Assembly: GCA_001600875.1 (NCBI GenBank)
Contig: BCLD01000020.1
Location: 259,106 to 321,510 of the forward strand
Reading direction: 5' to 3'
Source of the DNA: Solicoccozyma terricola
Taxonomy: Eukaryota; Basidiomycota; Tremellomycetes; Filobasidiales; Piskurozymaceae
Length of the DNA stretch: 62,405 nucleotides
The notes under the pieces were generated by a model. That model saw nothing but the letters and a program-made list of their open reading frames with translations, did not search any database and was not told where the DNA came from. This document shows, piece after piece, positions 1-10,883 of the stretch. Numbering within the stretch: the first letter of the stretch is position 1; every line of letters starts with the position of its first letter. The position numbers and the translations under genes are program-made.

Positions 1-290
1 TCAGCAACTATAGTAATGTTTAAGAGTTATAGTTACAAGAGAGCCTACCTGGGATCTCTGCCTCAGCAACTATAGTAATGTTGAAGAGTAGAGAACCCAT
101 TTGGTGGTGGGGCGAGTAAAGCAGTAGAGATGGACGCGACGCAGCCATGATAACCTAGACACGTGAAGAGTGCCGATATTCAACATAGAGAACCCATTTG
201 GTGGTGAGGCGAGTAAAGCAGTTGACATGGACGCGACGCAGCCATGATAACCTAGACACGTGAAGAGTGCCGATATTCAACATTTTCATG
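1..290. repeat. 97-bp tandem direct repeat, dispersed family
   Basis: Two adjacent near-identical 97-bp units (91-187 and 188-284) begin with GAGAACCCATTTGGTGG. The preceding 1-90 contains a partial, internally repeated segment (TCAGCAACTATAGTAATGTT twice). The same sequence occurs once in inverted orientation at 54854-55003, so this is a dispersed element, probably the edge of a transposon. No TG/CA-bounded LTR could be defined. Confidence 0.8.
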
Positions 291-444
291 ACCTCGACTG
301 ACCTAAATCGATGTTCACACGCAAACCTATTCTCCACACCTTTGGACCTTCAGTAGCTGTACGAAATAACACAGCAACCAATGGGATCATTCAGACTTGA
401 CCACATGGGTCTTATCGACACCAACTGCACATGGACAGCGCACG

Positions 445-672
445 TCACATGCTCACTGTCCCAACTAAAATCGAGTCAAAACCTTTTGAGGGAGGTAGTT
501 TGAAAATTGAGTCCATTGAGATTGATTGCCAAGGTATGTCGGGTATCGGTAGAGGTTGCAATAGACCATAGGGTTGATTGTTGTTCGACAAAGGTTGTAG
601 GCAGGTGAAAGTTTTTGGATATGGTTGCTTCTTCAATACAACGACAATCTCTAGCTTGCTTACCCTGACCAT
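445..672 (-). pseudogene. Ty3/gypsy integrase fragment
   Basis: A 75-codon open stretch on the minus strand contains [20 protein letters not shown] followed by [17 protein letters not shown]. This is the typical linker and first catalytic-Asp block of Ty3/gypsy integrases, where the usual text is close to LQPLPIPxxPWxxIxMDFI. The zinc-binding H2C2 part upstream is degenerate and no reverse transcriptase or LTR is in frame, so it is a relic. It continues on its 5' side into the segment shared with 33085-33400. Confidence 0.8.
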
Positions 673-905
673 ATAGATGCAGGAGCGGCTTTAGAACAAT
701 AGAGAAATCGTTTACCCTTCTGCCTAGGTCAACAATAGTGTTGTTGACCTATAACAATGGAATGCACTTAGATCCATTGTTTCCTGTCTCACTTCCTTAT
801 GTCTCACACCTGGCCTTGAGACATTCGTGCTTCCAACCTTCTTTCCATCTTGAGTCCTGTTGCCTATTGTTCTATAACCGGATGCGTCTATATTCAACAG
901 GAAAG
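595..905 (-). repeat. Gypsy-derived dispersed segment, copy 1
   Basis: The reverse complement of this stretch matches 33085-33400 almost base for base. It runs from an RNase H-like remnant (NIDASGY followed by TQDGKKV) through a block containing GTCAACAACACTATTGTTGA to the start of the integrase fragment. The central block of about 160 bp also occurs alone at 39619-39780. The shared block may be a solo LTR or small insertion inside a gypsy pol gene. Confidence 0.7.
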
Positions 906-950
906 CACAGGATTCCATCAACCGTGGGGAATACTTTTGCACAACATCAT

Positions 951-1715
951 TCACGGGGAGTACTGCCACGTAAGTGTCACCGATACTGGCCCACCATCGG
1001 TGACCACCTGTATATCGACCACCGTCGCCTTTACATGGTCATCCTGCCTCGTGTTCGGCGAGCATCCTCTCACTTCGACATGCAAACATCCCATCTCCAC
1101 GTCTGGTGCGTGCCATAGGACAAGTGTATAGGTGTTCCCGATCCGCTTCTTCACCTCGTTCCAGTCGTAGACGCCGCTGCCGGTGTTGGTGACAATGACA
1201 GTGTGGGTACCGGTGCGGGGCCTGGTTGGTTGTCGGGGGAGGTAATCTGGAGAGGCATGCAACCAGGATATGAATTCCACCTTACTCATCCAATGAGTGG
1301 TAGCGCAACTGGAACATACAAATCTCTGCTCGATGAGCACCTTGCGGTACATGTTCGCCGCCTGGTGGTCGTCGCCAAACTTCAAGTTTTGATTGTATGG
1401 GAAAGTCATCGACAGGGCAGTTGCAGGTGCGCTGTTGCCACTCTCTCCGTCGTCCAGATACATCATGTACGTCTGGACGGGGCGAAAGCGGGTGTCGGCT
1501 GAGCTGGTTGCCACATGATTCCGAATTGTCGACACTTCACACTGTTCGCCCCCGGGTATACGTGAATCGTGATCGGGTTCTGATCCACCTCATCTTTCGT
1601 TGGAACATGAAGCCTGGAACCTATCTGCGGGATGATCCCTCCTTCCCTCACGTACAACGGCGTGACGTACGGCAGGTGCTGGGGTGAATCTTCGTCGTCC
1701 CATCGCTTAACAGGC
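951..1715 (-). pseudogene. Glycoside hydrolase family 31 C-terminal fragment
   Basis: Two minus-strand frames together read as the end of a GH31 enzyme (alpha-glucosidase or alpha-1,4-glucan lyase type). One frame (about 1555-1690) gives LPYVTPLYVREGGIIPQIGS and then NPITIHVYPG. The next (951-1535) gives MMYLDDGES, the Asp-rich C-terminal beta-sandwich block of GH31, and continues to a stop near 951. A frameshift lies near 1540 and an in-frame stop near 1705. The catalytic (beta/alpha)8 barrel is absent, so it cannot be an active enzyme. The order of motifs is as in intact GH31 proteins, so this is a simple 3' relic rather than a rearrangement. Whether it derived from a glucosidase or a lyase cannot be decided from this part. 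Confidence 0.75.
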
Positions 1716-4586
1716 TAGAGCGGTGGCGGCATGGGAGCTGAGTCGAGCTCCAGAGGTAAAGAGTGATGGCATCGAGCGAGAGCGGAAGAGTGACAGATAA
1801 ACCGGAGACCGGGGGTGTGCCCCGCAGTAAAGTTCGACGCGAGAGCGACACCACTCGGTGGCTAGCTGTGCAGACACACCTTGCAGCGTGTTATCTTTGT
1901 CGTGTGACGGCGCTGCTAATTAATGCCGCTCCCACTGACATAGACTTCCCCATCAGCAGCTCCGAACCCGGAAGGAGCGCCCGCCCGCCCAAGGCAAGGA
2001 CTGGACCCCCTGCTGGGGGCGAAATGATCAATAATTCACAAGGGGTGTCATTTCAGGTGATGTCATTGTATTCGACCTGCAAAACTTCCAATGGATGTAC
2101 TTACACACTTCACAGAAGTTCCCAGCTGTAGAATAAACGGCGTCTGCTGGGATTTTCCTCCTGCCCCAACCCCTAACCACTGATCTGCCAGATTACTGTG
2201 CTGAGGTCACCAACTTGCAGGTTTGCATGGCAGGAACCCGGGGTAGTTCCCGTGAATGGTGTATTTGAATGTAGCACTGGACATCACGGCAAGGAATGCG
2301 AGAAGCTGGCACTCGCCACGATGGAAGCTTCCCGCCACTTTCCCACAGTCGGAATGAGACCGTAGAGCAGCTGGGAGCTGCCTCTTATATATGTCAATGG
2401 AACAAACGTCTGTCGTTGCCCAGACTTCCATCATGTTTCGACCCAGGCGCTCTAGAACACGACACGCCGGAATCATAAACATGTATTCCGCTTGTGGAAC
2501 CATTTTTGTACCTCGAGTTGTAAATAACTCCGAATGTCGTCTTCTACTAAATCTGCACAAACATCAACCCCATGCACGTTAATTATGGTGAGATTTGGGA
2601 GGTTCTGGAGGCACTCAGATGCAAGCCCAAAAACACAAGGGCTTTCTCTAAAGTTCAGATGAGAGAACCCTACGCGTTGTCAAATTCGGATCCGAGACGG
2701 AAGAGACAACTGGGTTCCAACGGATTCAGTTGACAAAACCCGTTCCTGGGTGGCGGAACGATCCGTGCGGAAGCTTCCAAGATGGAGCAAACAACACGCA
2801 GGAATAGTTCTCTCACTTCAGTGCCTTACATCGTTTTCCAGCCAGGTGCTTCCTATGCAGCTCCCATCCAGCTCGTTATCCTGCGGCCTCGATACTCTTC
2901 TCTATGATGTCCTTGCTGACGTAAACTGAGGCAGAATAGGCTAGCTATCCGGACATCCCTCTCAACAAATCTCAAAATCACCTCGCGTTGACCAGGGAAG
3001 CGCAACGGTTTTGTTTGGTGGAAGAAGACATGGTGATGAAACCCGCGTGTGTAAGTTCTCAAGGGTCTCGGTATGGGTATGGCTTTTCAAAGGGCATCGA
3101 GGAGAAAGGATGCTGTGAACGATTATATCCTCTTCGGCACGGGGGAGTCAAGTTCTGCTCGGCCGCTTATGTGACTAGATTGAGAGCTATTGTCAAACGA
3201 TGTCAAGCCACTCTTGTTTGGGTTCCAGGTGCCTGACGACAAGTTTCGCAAGAGTAGGCAGGTCAAGATCAGGGAAGGAGACCAGCACATGCCTGGTTCA
3301 AAGCGCCACTAGGCATCACACCACGCAATACGCACGATCGGTGTGGTTGTGCGAAATCACCTTCAGTACCCTCGTCAAAGCCGATACTACACGCTCACCT
3401 GTCAAGTATCACTCACCAAGCAGTCGACATATGGCAGGCTCTCCACCTCACCTGGAGCCGGTGTAAATCTCTCAATGGAATGAATCCCCATTAGCCTGAG
3501 GCGGCCCGTACTGCGCCAAAGCTGATGACTGGACGGGTATGATTTTTGCGTCCTCCTTGGCATTGGCCCTTGAGGTAACATAATGGAGGAACATCTTTGC
3601 CGTTCCCAACACGCCCTGTAGGGATGGCTCGTTCGGTTTCTAGATCTAATTAAGGTAAAAGGACGAGACACTCCGCACCTGCCCCTTTGAAAGACTCCCA
3701 TGGATTCCTGAAGGATCTTATACATTCATTTGCCCATTGAGTTCGTTTGTGGAAACGTCGTGTAACGTGGACGGGAGATGTGCCAGAGGTCATGATGCTG
3801 ATGATTTCAATCTACACGTCGCGGGCGATGCCGGGAATGTTGGTGGCAAAAGTGTTTGAATCTTCCTGCAGCTTAGTGCGCCTTCTATATGCGTTCACTG
3901 GGCGTTGCTATATAAAGATCGAAGGGTCAAATCAAATCAAATATGAAGGGTGAAATCAATTTGAATTTAGAGGATAACAAAGCAACTGTCTGACCTACAG
4001 TATGTCTCGGATCCGTCTGAATCCCAGCCGCCAAAAGCCCACCAGCTAACCTACGGAAGCATGTGGAAGCTTTGGCCATGAACGCCTATATTGACTCAGG
4101 CTTCTGACCTAGTGAAACCCGCCGTCTGTCGCCTCTACCTCCATCTTTAAACTGCACCATAATGCTAAGGGATCGTGCTCTAGCTGAACACTCTTACTGG
4201 TTGAGCTCGTTCATCTCTTGTTCCCTCATCTCGCTCTCAGCGAATGTTTGATAATTCCTCGTGCAAGAGGACAAATGCTAGGCAACCGGTAACTAGTCAC
4301 CTCTTAAAATCGAATTCATTACTCACCACATTCGGTCACAAACGAGGATCGAGTTGGAAGTTGGATGAGGAATACAGTAGGTCATGCAAAAGCGATGACG
4401 ATAACTATGACCATCCTGAAAAGGCGCAAAAATGCCAATCCCCAGGGTGTCCTAGTAGCTGTGGCAGGCTCCTAGGATCAGTGTTAGCTGAGTACAAAAG
4501 TTGCGTCGAGAAACCCACCTTGTTAAGGGTAGAGCTGACAAACGGCGACGACCCCAGGCAAGAAGCGGCATTATCAACAATGAAAG
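1716..4586. other. No recognisable gene
   Basis: Short open frames occur on both strands (for example 2207-2560 minus, 117 codons), but none shows a family I recognise, splice-site structure or biased codon use. I see no terminal repeats in this 2.9 kb. Confidence 0.5.
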
Positions 4587-4795
4587 TGACAAATGAATTG
4601 GTTGTTCTCTCTACGAAAGTACACCTCTGGCTCGACATCCCCTGGCTCTTTATAGTCAAAGAGACAGCTAGAGGACGATGGTTAAATCGATACCTGCATC
4701 CTCCCATTGTTCCTCCGGGCAATTGTCCGATTGTCCGGAGGAGTGTCCTACTGTCCGGAGTGATAGAGCGCTCTAAAGACACGGTTATTTCAACA
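4587..4795 (-). repeat. 3' LTR of copia family A
   Basis: A 209-bp copy with TG...CA ends. It carries a TATA-like ACTATAAAGA and repeated CCGGACA-type heptamers. It differs from the 195-bp 5' copy mainly by a short indel and scattered substitutions, so insertion is not recent. Confidence 0.85.
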
Positions 4796-4811
4796 CTCCC
4801 ACTCGCTCTAA

Positions 4812-5451
4812 TCACTCTTCAGAACGTAATGATCTCGTCATCCGTGGGGACAGACCAATACGTCCTCGTAGTCGGTCGAATGTGTTTCCAGGTAGAGGTT
4901 TGGTAAGCAGGTCGGCGAGGTTGTCGACTGATGGAACGTGAGATAGGCCGGCCACGCCTTCAGTCACTGGCTCGCGCAGGAAGTGAGGGCGAAAGGATAT
5001 GCTTTGATCGATTGTGATGGATTGGGTTATTAGAAAGAGGGATTGCGCCTGCATTGTCCTTGAGTATGGAGAGGGCCTCGCCGTCCTTGAGTCCCATTTG
5101 TAGGTCATCGAGCAGTTGCCTGAGCCAGATAGCTTGTCGAGTTGCGTCAGCTGATGCCATGTATTCTCCCTCAGTGGTTGACAGCGTTGCTATGGCTTGT
5201 CGACGACTCCTCCATGCCAACACACCACCAAAGGCTTGAAGAGGTATCGGCATCGGCATAACCCAGGACGATCCGTTTGCCGGCTTCGCCATCGAAGGTG
5301 AGACATGGTCAGAGTCGCAGTAGATGCAAGCACCACCGACTCCATTCTGGTGGAAGGTGGAATGACCAGAGTATATTCGAGTCGATGTGTTCGGGAGTTG
5401 AACTTGGAGTGCAATGGGAACGGCGTGGTTTGTGGTTAAGCCCAAGTCCAA
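4812..5451 (-). pseudogene. Copia RNase H remnant
   Basis: Two overlapping minus-strand frames encode a copia RNase H domain. The upstream frame (4960-5451) has GGVLAWRSRRQAIATLSTTE then GEYMA, WLRQLLDDL and NPIHHNRSKHI. The downstream frame (4812-5108) has PHFLREPVTEGVAGLSHVPS and LADLLTKPLPG, the standard C-terminal end of copia Pol. One frameshift near 4990-5050 separates the two halves. The reverse transcriptase with its YVDD box is not present upstream, where a second gag fragment is found instead, so a large internal deletion removed it. Confidence 0.9.
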
Positions 5452-5589
5452 GTGAGTGTTGCGACCGAAATACCGGGATCATCTGTGTGAGCAAGTTGAG
5501 TGTTGTCTGTCCACACGAGGATGTGTAACCCCAAAAGAAGAGATGATAAAGACGACGTGAAGAGTGCCTTCACATCATCGTGCCTTCAC

Positions 5590-5976
5590 ATCATGCCCCN
5601 TCGCTCAAGCGTCGTCTTGTCAGAGCTTCCGTGATGAAGGTGAGGGTGAATAGCTGGCAAGAGAGACATGGTACAGGCGGTATATCGTCTTGGGTGAAGG
5701 GAGGGTAGGAGGTGTTGTTGACTTGTTGTCCAGTTGTAAGTTTGGACGATATGTGGCTGCCGAGATGGGCGTTTTTAGTTGGGTGTCTGCAAGAGGAAGG
5801 TTGTGAGGGAAGGTTGCGACAGTGGGGCAAATCTCACTCCCATCTGCGACGTCATGGAGATCCCTTCTGAGAAGGAGATTGAGTAGGTACCGCATCCATT
5901 CCTTGTAGTTGTCGTGTCCGTCTATGAGTACGACGCGGCAAGGAGGGTTGCCGCCATCCGCAGAGTCGGAGGTCAT
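5590..5976 (-). pseudogene. Duplicated copia gag N-terminal fragment
   Basis: The frame beginning MTSDSADGG at 5976 contains VLIDGHDNYKEWMRYLLNLL and then LLRRDLHDV. This matches the layout of the gag copy at 6734-7357 (RLKGQENYAEWEFSVLSVLL) but diverges after about 50 codons. It is fused to the RNase H side of the element. The arrangement implies recombination between two related elements, or an internal duplication with deletion. It contains one ambiguous base (n) near 5600. Confidence 0.65.
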
Positions 5977-6250
5977 CGTAGCTGAAGGGCGTAGACCCGT
6001 GTTGGCTCTTGTCGAGGGTGTGTGCTTTCCTCAAAGTCGGAGGTCATCGTAGCTGAGAAGCGTAGACTTGTGTGTTGACTCTCGTTGAGGATGTCCGCTT
6101 TCCTCAGAATCGGACATCATCGTAGCTGCGAAGCGTAGACCTGTGTTGACTCGTCTCGAGGAGTGTGAACGGCCCGGCGTTCTCTGCGGTTGTCCTCAGA
6201 GCCCGAGGCCATCGTAGCTGAATAGTGTAGACCTTTCTGGTGACTCTTGT
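5950..6250 (-). repeat. Tandem repeats of gag leader and start codon
   Basis: CATCGTAGCTG (reverse complement CAGCTACGATG) recurs at about 5973, 6045, 6117 and 6210, that is, about 72, 72 and 93 bp apart. Each unit carries, on the minus strand, a leader and an ATG followed by a short similar peptide start (MTSDS, MTSDF, MMSDS, MASGS). The repeat therefore multiplies the translation start region of the duplicated gag. Confidence 0.75.
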
Positions 6251-6585
6251 CCAGGAGGAGGGGATATAAGGAGTGCGGCAGCGAGTGCTAAAGCACGAAG
6301 AGGAGATGGCCAGTAACGCTGCCAATCGCCAATGTCGTTGAGGATGGACACGTCCAGTCACTCAGCTGATATTCGTCTTGCTTGTGTCGAAGATACGCCT
6401 TGACTTCATCGAACTCCCACTTGTGTCCCATGGCACTCTTGTTGACGATCAAGAGGTTGCGGCCAAGCGCTGGGGCTTGTAGGAGGTCGACGAGCTTGAC
6501 GCCATGGAGCTGCGGAATGCCGGACTCTGTCGCCGGGACAACTTCGTTCTTTCCGATCGTGATTTGAGCGGGTTTGCGCTGTAGG

Positions 6586-6735
6586 CAGCGACTTGATGAT
6601 GCGCTGTATGACGCGACTTGATGATGCGCTGTGTGAAGCGACTTGAGGGTGCGCTGTATGAAGCGACTTTGGTGCTCTATGGAAGCGGCTTGTGCGCTGT
6701 TGGAAGCGGTGTGATGATGCGCTGTAGAAAGCGTT
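6586..6735. repeat. Short tandem repeat, about 26 bp
   Basis: About six imperfect units of GCGCTGTATGAAGCGACTTG with variable spacers run through this stretch. They lie directly downstream of the gag stop codon inside copia element A. Confidence 0.75.
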
Positions 6736-7357
6736 ATGCGAGATGCGCATCAGATTGGCGACGGGTCCACTCAGCTTGGATGGCGGAGGATACTGCGGTC
6801 GAGGTGAGTGGCTCTTGTAGCCAGAGAGCTTGCTTCATTGTGTTGAAGCTGTCGGGAAGAGCTATGGCCATGGCGTAGGCTAGCATCCGGTCCGACAAAT
6901 TTTCACCTCCCGCATTGATCTGGGCATGGGCTGACTTGATTCGGGCTAATTGGGGAAGAGGATCCTCGTTCTCCGCAATTGGCGTTGTCCACATGTTGTG
7001 GAGGAGAGAAGCCTGGCGGGCCCCGGCCACAGCACTGTACGACAATTTCAGCGCTGCCCAGAGGGTTTTGACGTTTGGGGTGAGCGGATCACGAGCAGCG
7101 GCAGAGAGAGAGGACTGGACGATTGTGGAAAGGGACTGAGCGAGAATGGCGTAGGTTTTCCGGTATTCTCGGTTAAACTTTTGCTCCTGCGTAGTCGAGG
7201 ATTCGGTTCTCGGTGATCCCTCGAGGTATTGGATCATATCCTTTGCCAGGAGGACCGACAGGACAGAGAACTCCCACTCTGCATAGTTCTCCTGTCCCTT
7301 GAGTCGTGTGACACGGTATGCCCCACTTCCTCCCTTCTCTTCCTCTGAATCAGACAT
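6734..7357 (-). CDS. Copia Gag-like protein (family A)
   Basis: A 207-codon uninterrupted frame encodes a copia-type Gag N-terminal and capsid region. An acidic start (MSDSEEEKGGSG) is followed by YRVTRLKGQENYAEWEFSVL, the conserved block in which a Trp lies next to the first capsid helices (DUF4219/UBN2-like). Then come TLWAALKLSYS and DRMLAYAMAIALPDSF. No CCHC zinc knuckle is present before the stop, so the product is shorter than a typical Gag of about 300 or more residues. It is bounded by LTRs of the same family. It is probably not mobilising anything on its own, although this frame remains open. The start is the first ATG of the frame and gives the acidic N-terminus usual for this family. 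Confidence 0.8.
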   Translation of the reverse strand: MSDSEEEKGGSGAYRVTRLKGQENYAEWEFSVLSVLLAKDMIQYLEGSPRTESSTTQEQKFNREYRKTYAILAQSLSTIVQSSLSAAARDPLTPNVKTLWAALKLSYSAVAGARQASLLHNMWTTPIAENEDPLPQLARIKSAHAQINAGGENLSDRMLAYAMAIALPDSFNTMKQALWLQEPLTSTAVSSAIQAEWTRRQSDAHLA

Positions 7358-7639
7358 GGAAAAGATTGGGTAAGGGAATGTCTGATCGTCTATGGATATG
7401 GAGGAGTACGCTCCTATGGGACTTATCGAGAGTGAGACCTGCTTGTCGACAGATGATCACCGAAGTGAAGACACTGGTAACAGAGACAAGCCACAGGATT
7501 GGACCTGATTCTTTCAGCTGCAATTGATGCCAGTACCAGTGGCCGAGGCGTGGTTTTGGAGGACGGCGAAGGCCTTGGTGAAGCCGGGAATGGGTATACA
7601 ATAGGGTGTGCGCCAGAAGAGGTTGAGGAATTGCGTCAG

Positions 7640-7740
7640 CAGAGGTGACGACTTGTAATGTAGGTAGTGCGTCAGTAGATGTGACGGTTTGCGATGTAGG
7701 TAGTGCGTCAGCAGAGGTGACGCGTGTGGCGGCTATGTCG
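7640..7740. repeat. Tandem repeat, about 44 bp, in copia leader
   Basis: TGCGTCAG(C/T)AGA(G/T)GTGACG recurs three times between the 5' LTR and gag of element A (about 7630, 7670 and 7707). It lies in the untranslated leader. Confidence 0.75.
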
Positions 7741-7784
7741 AGCGACTATGCCTGGCGAAGTGATGTAGGTCTTGAAGAGAGCTA

Positions 7785-7797
7785 TGGGCCCATAACC
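7785..7797 (-). promoter_or_regulatory. Primer-binding site of copia family A
   Basis: The reverse complement reads GGTTATGGGCCCA and abuts the 5' LTR exactly. It fits the anticodon stem-loop of initiator tRNA-Met, the half-tRNA primer known for Drosophila copia. The same 13 bases follow the LTR at 12550. Confidence 0.8.
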
Positions 7798-7992
7798 TGA
7801 CAAATGAAATGGTTGTTCTCTCTACAAAAGTACACCTCTGGCTCGACATTCCCTTGATCTTTATAGTCAAAGAGACAGCTAGAGGACAATGTTGACCTGA
7901 TACCTTTCCTCCGGGCAATTTGTCCGATTGTCCGTAGGAGTGTCCTACTGTCCGGAGTGATAGAGCGCTCTAAAGAGACGGTTATTTCAACA
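7798..7992 (-). repeat. 5' LTR of copia family A
   Basis: A 195-bp LTR, TGTTGAAATAACC to TTTGTCA in minus orientation. It is homologous along its whole length to 4587-4795 and 18129-18323. Confidence 0.85.
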
Positions 7993-8399
7993 AAAACGAC
8001 AAGATGTCAAGTTCGGAAACTACCAGGGGAAAGTTGAGAATATTGGTCACAGGCCAGCTGATTCCATTGGGTAGTGTGATCTACATGCCGACATGCCGTG
8101 CTTCACTGTCAATAAGCTGTTTGAGCTGCATTAGACCCGAAGAGACAGAACCAATTCATATATAAAACGGGCCATCTGATCTCTAATTCTGAATTTTCTA
8201 TGCAATCGCATCCTAAGTTATTTCTCACAAATCGCAAAGTCTCTCAAAGGAGCTAGGTTCTACAGCCTCGGCAAAGTTCTTAAAGAATGCATCTCATCGT
8301 AAGCCAGCTGTGCGAAACACCTGGAATGTTGTTGACCCATCACTCGACCTCATACTCGCTTGCAAGGTCCCGCTCCTTCCTTCCTGGATTTCGAGGGCC

Positions 8400-8622
8400 C
8401 ACTACTTTCTCGCGATCATTCTCACCTGAATGTCAACGGATGATCCAGTGGATGGTTTCCGAGGTAAGTCTGCTTGGGGCTATAGAAAAACAGACGCAAC
8501 ATCTCAAAATGACGACCTCACTGCTGGTGTCGTTGGGACAGGGTGGAGTGAGACCTTCCGCAAGGGATATTTTACTTCATCCCTTCTTCAATACTTGCTT
8601 CGAGGGCCAGATCAGACTCTGA
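8400..8622 (+). pseudogene. Protein kinase C-lobe fragment
   Basis: An exon ending SPECQRMIQWMVSE is followed by an intron (GTAAGT at 8460 to ACAG near 8540) and an exon with GGVRPSARDILLHPFF and a stop at 8622. This is the last part of a Ser/Thr kinase domain (subdomain XI Arg-Pro-Ser and the HPFF helix). The catalytic loop and N-lobe are missing upstream, where copia element A ends at 7992. It sits 0.5 kb before a related, nearly complete kinase gene, so it may be the end of a tandem duplicate truncated by the transposon. Confidence 0.65.
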
Positions 8623-9166
8623 AGCCTAATTGGACGAACAATGTCATTGCGGAGAAGAGAGTAGANTAGAGTTTTGTAGAAAATCTTTGAGAACAATTGA
8701 TTGACCATCCCCTGCCATAGGATAGGCTCGCATTGCGTCCAGTTGGTAGATGCACCCACCCGATCCCTAAAGAAACCCCTGGAGCAGTATCAAGCGAGGA
8801 ATGGCCATGCCTCTTGATGGGTTTCGAGGCAATTTGGAGATCCTCGTTTTGAAGTCTTTCAGTCAGGGTAAAGGTGAGGACGACTCTGTTGATGTGGTCA
8901 AAGTTGGGCAAAAGAAAGGTCTTCCCCTGTGGTTGCGCGGTCAAGCTGAAACTGTTCTCATGGACAATGAGAAGCTTGAGGATCAGGACCGCGTTTCAGC
9001 CCCCTGACCCCGTTGTTTGAGTTTTTGATATCCCTAAATCAACCTGATTGACCGGTAGCTACTTCAGTGTGCTCCATTGTGCGGTCGGGCGTATCTGATG
9101 CATATATAAGACTCTCCACGATGGATCGCACCTTGCGACTGGGTCCATCTTCGCATCTCCTCAAGC

Positions 9167-10465
9167 ATGGACGCCATCTGCCCGGGTTTCACACAAATCG
9201 ACCGTCTCGGAGAAGGTGGCTTTGGCGTCGTTTATCTTGCCAAAAGGCAGTCCGATGATGAGGTGGGGGTCAAAAGGATTGTCTAGANGCACCANTGAAC
9301 GNTGATGCATNTCNTATCTCTNTGGATGACTTCCGCAGCTCTGTGCTGTCAAGGTCGTGAAAGCCACTGTCTCTCTCTCCGATCAGCAGGCTTTCCGCCA
9401 CGAGGTCTTTGCGCTTCGTCAGCTGTCACATCCGAACGTTGTCGAATTCATAGACGTGGTGCATTATCAAAGCAACAATTGCATCGTCATGGTGTATTGT
9501 GGAGGTGGCGATTTATGTTCTCTTTTGAACGAGAATATCGAAGGCGGGTGAGTTGGCTGGGAGGCTTTGTACGAAGGCAGAGGGGAAATGCCTGATGGTC
9601 AATGTTTCTCCCAGCGGCACTATTCCTGAGGTCCAAGTAGTCTCTATCCTGGTGCAACTGCTTCTCGCATTGCATCATTGTCGCCACTCCTATCGAGGCG
9701 AGTGGACGTTGCTTCACCGCGACATCAAGCGCGAAAATGGTACGAAATCTGGACTGCCATTGGATCCTGCGCAAGCTACTGATAGTTGACCTTCTTCCGC
9801 AAGTGCTGTTTGCCACCGAAGGTCCCGTCAAGCTCGCCGACTTTGGTCTGGCTAAAATCCTTGACAACGGCATTCAGCAGGCGGTATCTTTTGTAGGGGT
9901 AAGTTGGGCGTGCCGCGATTCTCAAAGAAGGACTAACCGAGCGCATGTGCAACTAAGACTAGGGGTTACCTAGCTCCCGTAAGTTCTGTGGTAAAGTACA
10001 CGTCACTTGGTTGATTACTGCCTCATGAAGCTTACTTTGCTGGAATCTCAAATCCTAGAGGAAGTCCTCGGTGGCGAGCCTTATGATTCGAAGGCGGACA
10101 TGTTCAGCTTGGGAAGTTTGCTTTTTGAGCTTTGCACCCTCAGGCAAGTGTTCCCGCTCAATAAATACCTGCGGATCTATCACGGTTGTCATGCTCTTAC
10201 TAAATTTGGTTCACAAACGTGCAGGTGTCCCGACTTACTCCACAGAGGACTGAAACGAGCCACTGCGTTACTCTTACCAACAAGATATTCTCCAGAGTTA
10301 AGCAAAATTATTCAGACTATGCTCTACATTGACGTGCCTATATTTTTTTGATTGATAAATCTGGGGAGCTCATTACGTCCCGTAACATTGCAGCCATCAA
10401 AGAGACCTTCCACGGGCGATCTTCTTTCACGACCGATTATAGCAAAATGGCTTCAAACGAGCTGA
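9167..10465 (+). CDS. NIMA (NEK)-like serine/threonine protein kinase
   Basis: Predicted exons are 9167-9262, 9339-9547, 9615-9739, 9786-9898, 9958-9978 (21 nt), 10061-10333 and 10394-10465, giving 302 residues ending in TGA. Phases fit at every junction and introns start GT and end AG. Visible kinase motifs, in order: Gly-rich loop GEGGFGVVYLAK, Lys in LCAVKVVK, Glu in FRHEVFAL, catalytic loop HRDIKREN, DFGLAK, the APE segment made by the microexon (TRGYLAP) plus E from the next exon, GGEPYDSKADMFSLGSLLFE, and RPSTGDLL. A (R/K)EEQLRxRE coiled coil typical of NIMA-type tails follows at 10612 but after the stop. Exon 6 may hide one or two further introns because its middle (about residues 205-240) fits the family poorly. 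Single n's in intron 1 do not affect coding. Confidence 0.8.
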
Positions 10466-10611
10466 GACATGGATTCTGCTGATGAGTGAGTGTCAGGCAG
10501 TTCCCGTGTCAGGCAGTTCCCACAGCAAAGATTCTTCAACCTGACCAAACCATTTGCTTGCTTTTTGCTTCTTGCATCTCGAATTTCAGTGAAAAACACC
10601 AATCTGGTGCC

Positions 10612-10883
10612 AAGCAGCAGATCATCGAGCGAGAAGAGCAATTGAGGGTGCGTGAAGAGAAACTCCGGGCAAGAGAACGAATGGTCGAAGCGGAGAAGGC
10701 AGCGCTCAACGCACAGTTGAGGAAGTGCGTAACAAGTGATAGTCGACACCCTGTCTACAGCATCCCTACTGAAGCCAGTGTACTGATACACAGGTTAGCT
10801 ATGCGGGCATCACTCTCGCCATCTCTCGAAAGAGATGGCATCCGCTGTGCAAAGTCACCTTCACCTCAGACTGGCCAACAAGG
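10612..10883 (+). pseudogene. Coiled-coil tail exon of the NIMA-like kinase
   Basis: After an AG acceptor near 10611 the frame reads EREEQLRVREEKLRARERMV then EAEKAALNAQLRK, an amphipathic coiled coil with RE/EK heptads like those after the catalytic domain of NIMA-related kinases. The catalytic exons stop in TGA at 10463-10465 and I could not find a clean splice joining the two. Either a splice variant skips the stop, or the gene has decayed here. The stretch runs into an assembly gap. Confidence 0.5.

Larger units (their letters stand above)
4587..7992 (-). mobile_element. Degenerate Ty1/copia element, family A
   Basis: Both LTRs are present: 3' LTR 4587-4795 and 5' LTR 7798-7992, each starting TGTTGAAATAACC and ending TTTGTCA in the minus direction. 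Inside, reading leftward, come a primer-binding site, tandem leader repeats, a gag gene, a duplicated gag start, an RNase H domain, and a polypurine tract (GAGTGGGAG, abutting 4795). Integrase and most of the reverse transcriptase are missing, so it is non-autonomous. Flanking bases do not show an obvious 5-bp target duplication, which suggests that the ends were rearranged after insertion. A third LTR of the family stands alone at 18129-18323. Confidence 0.85.
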
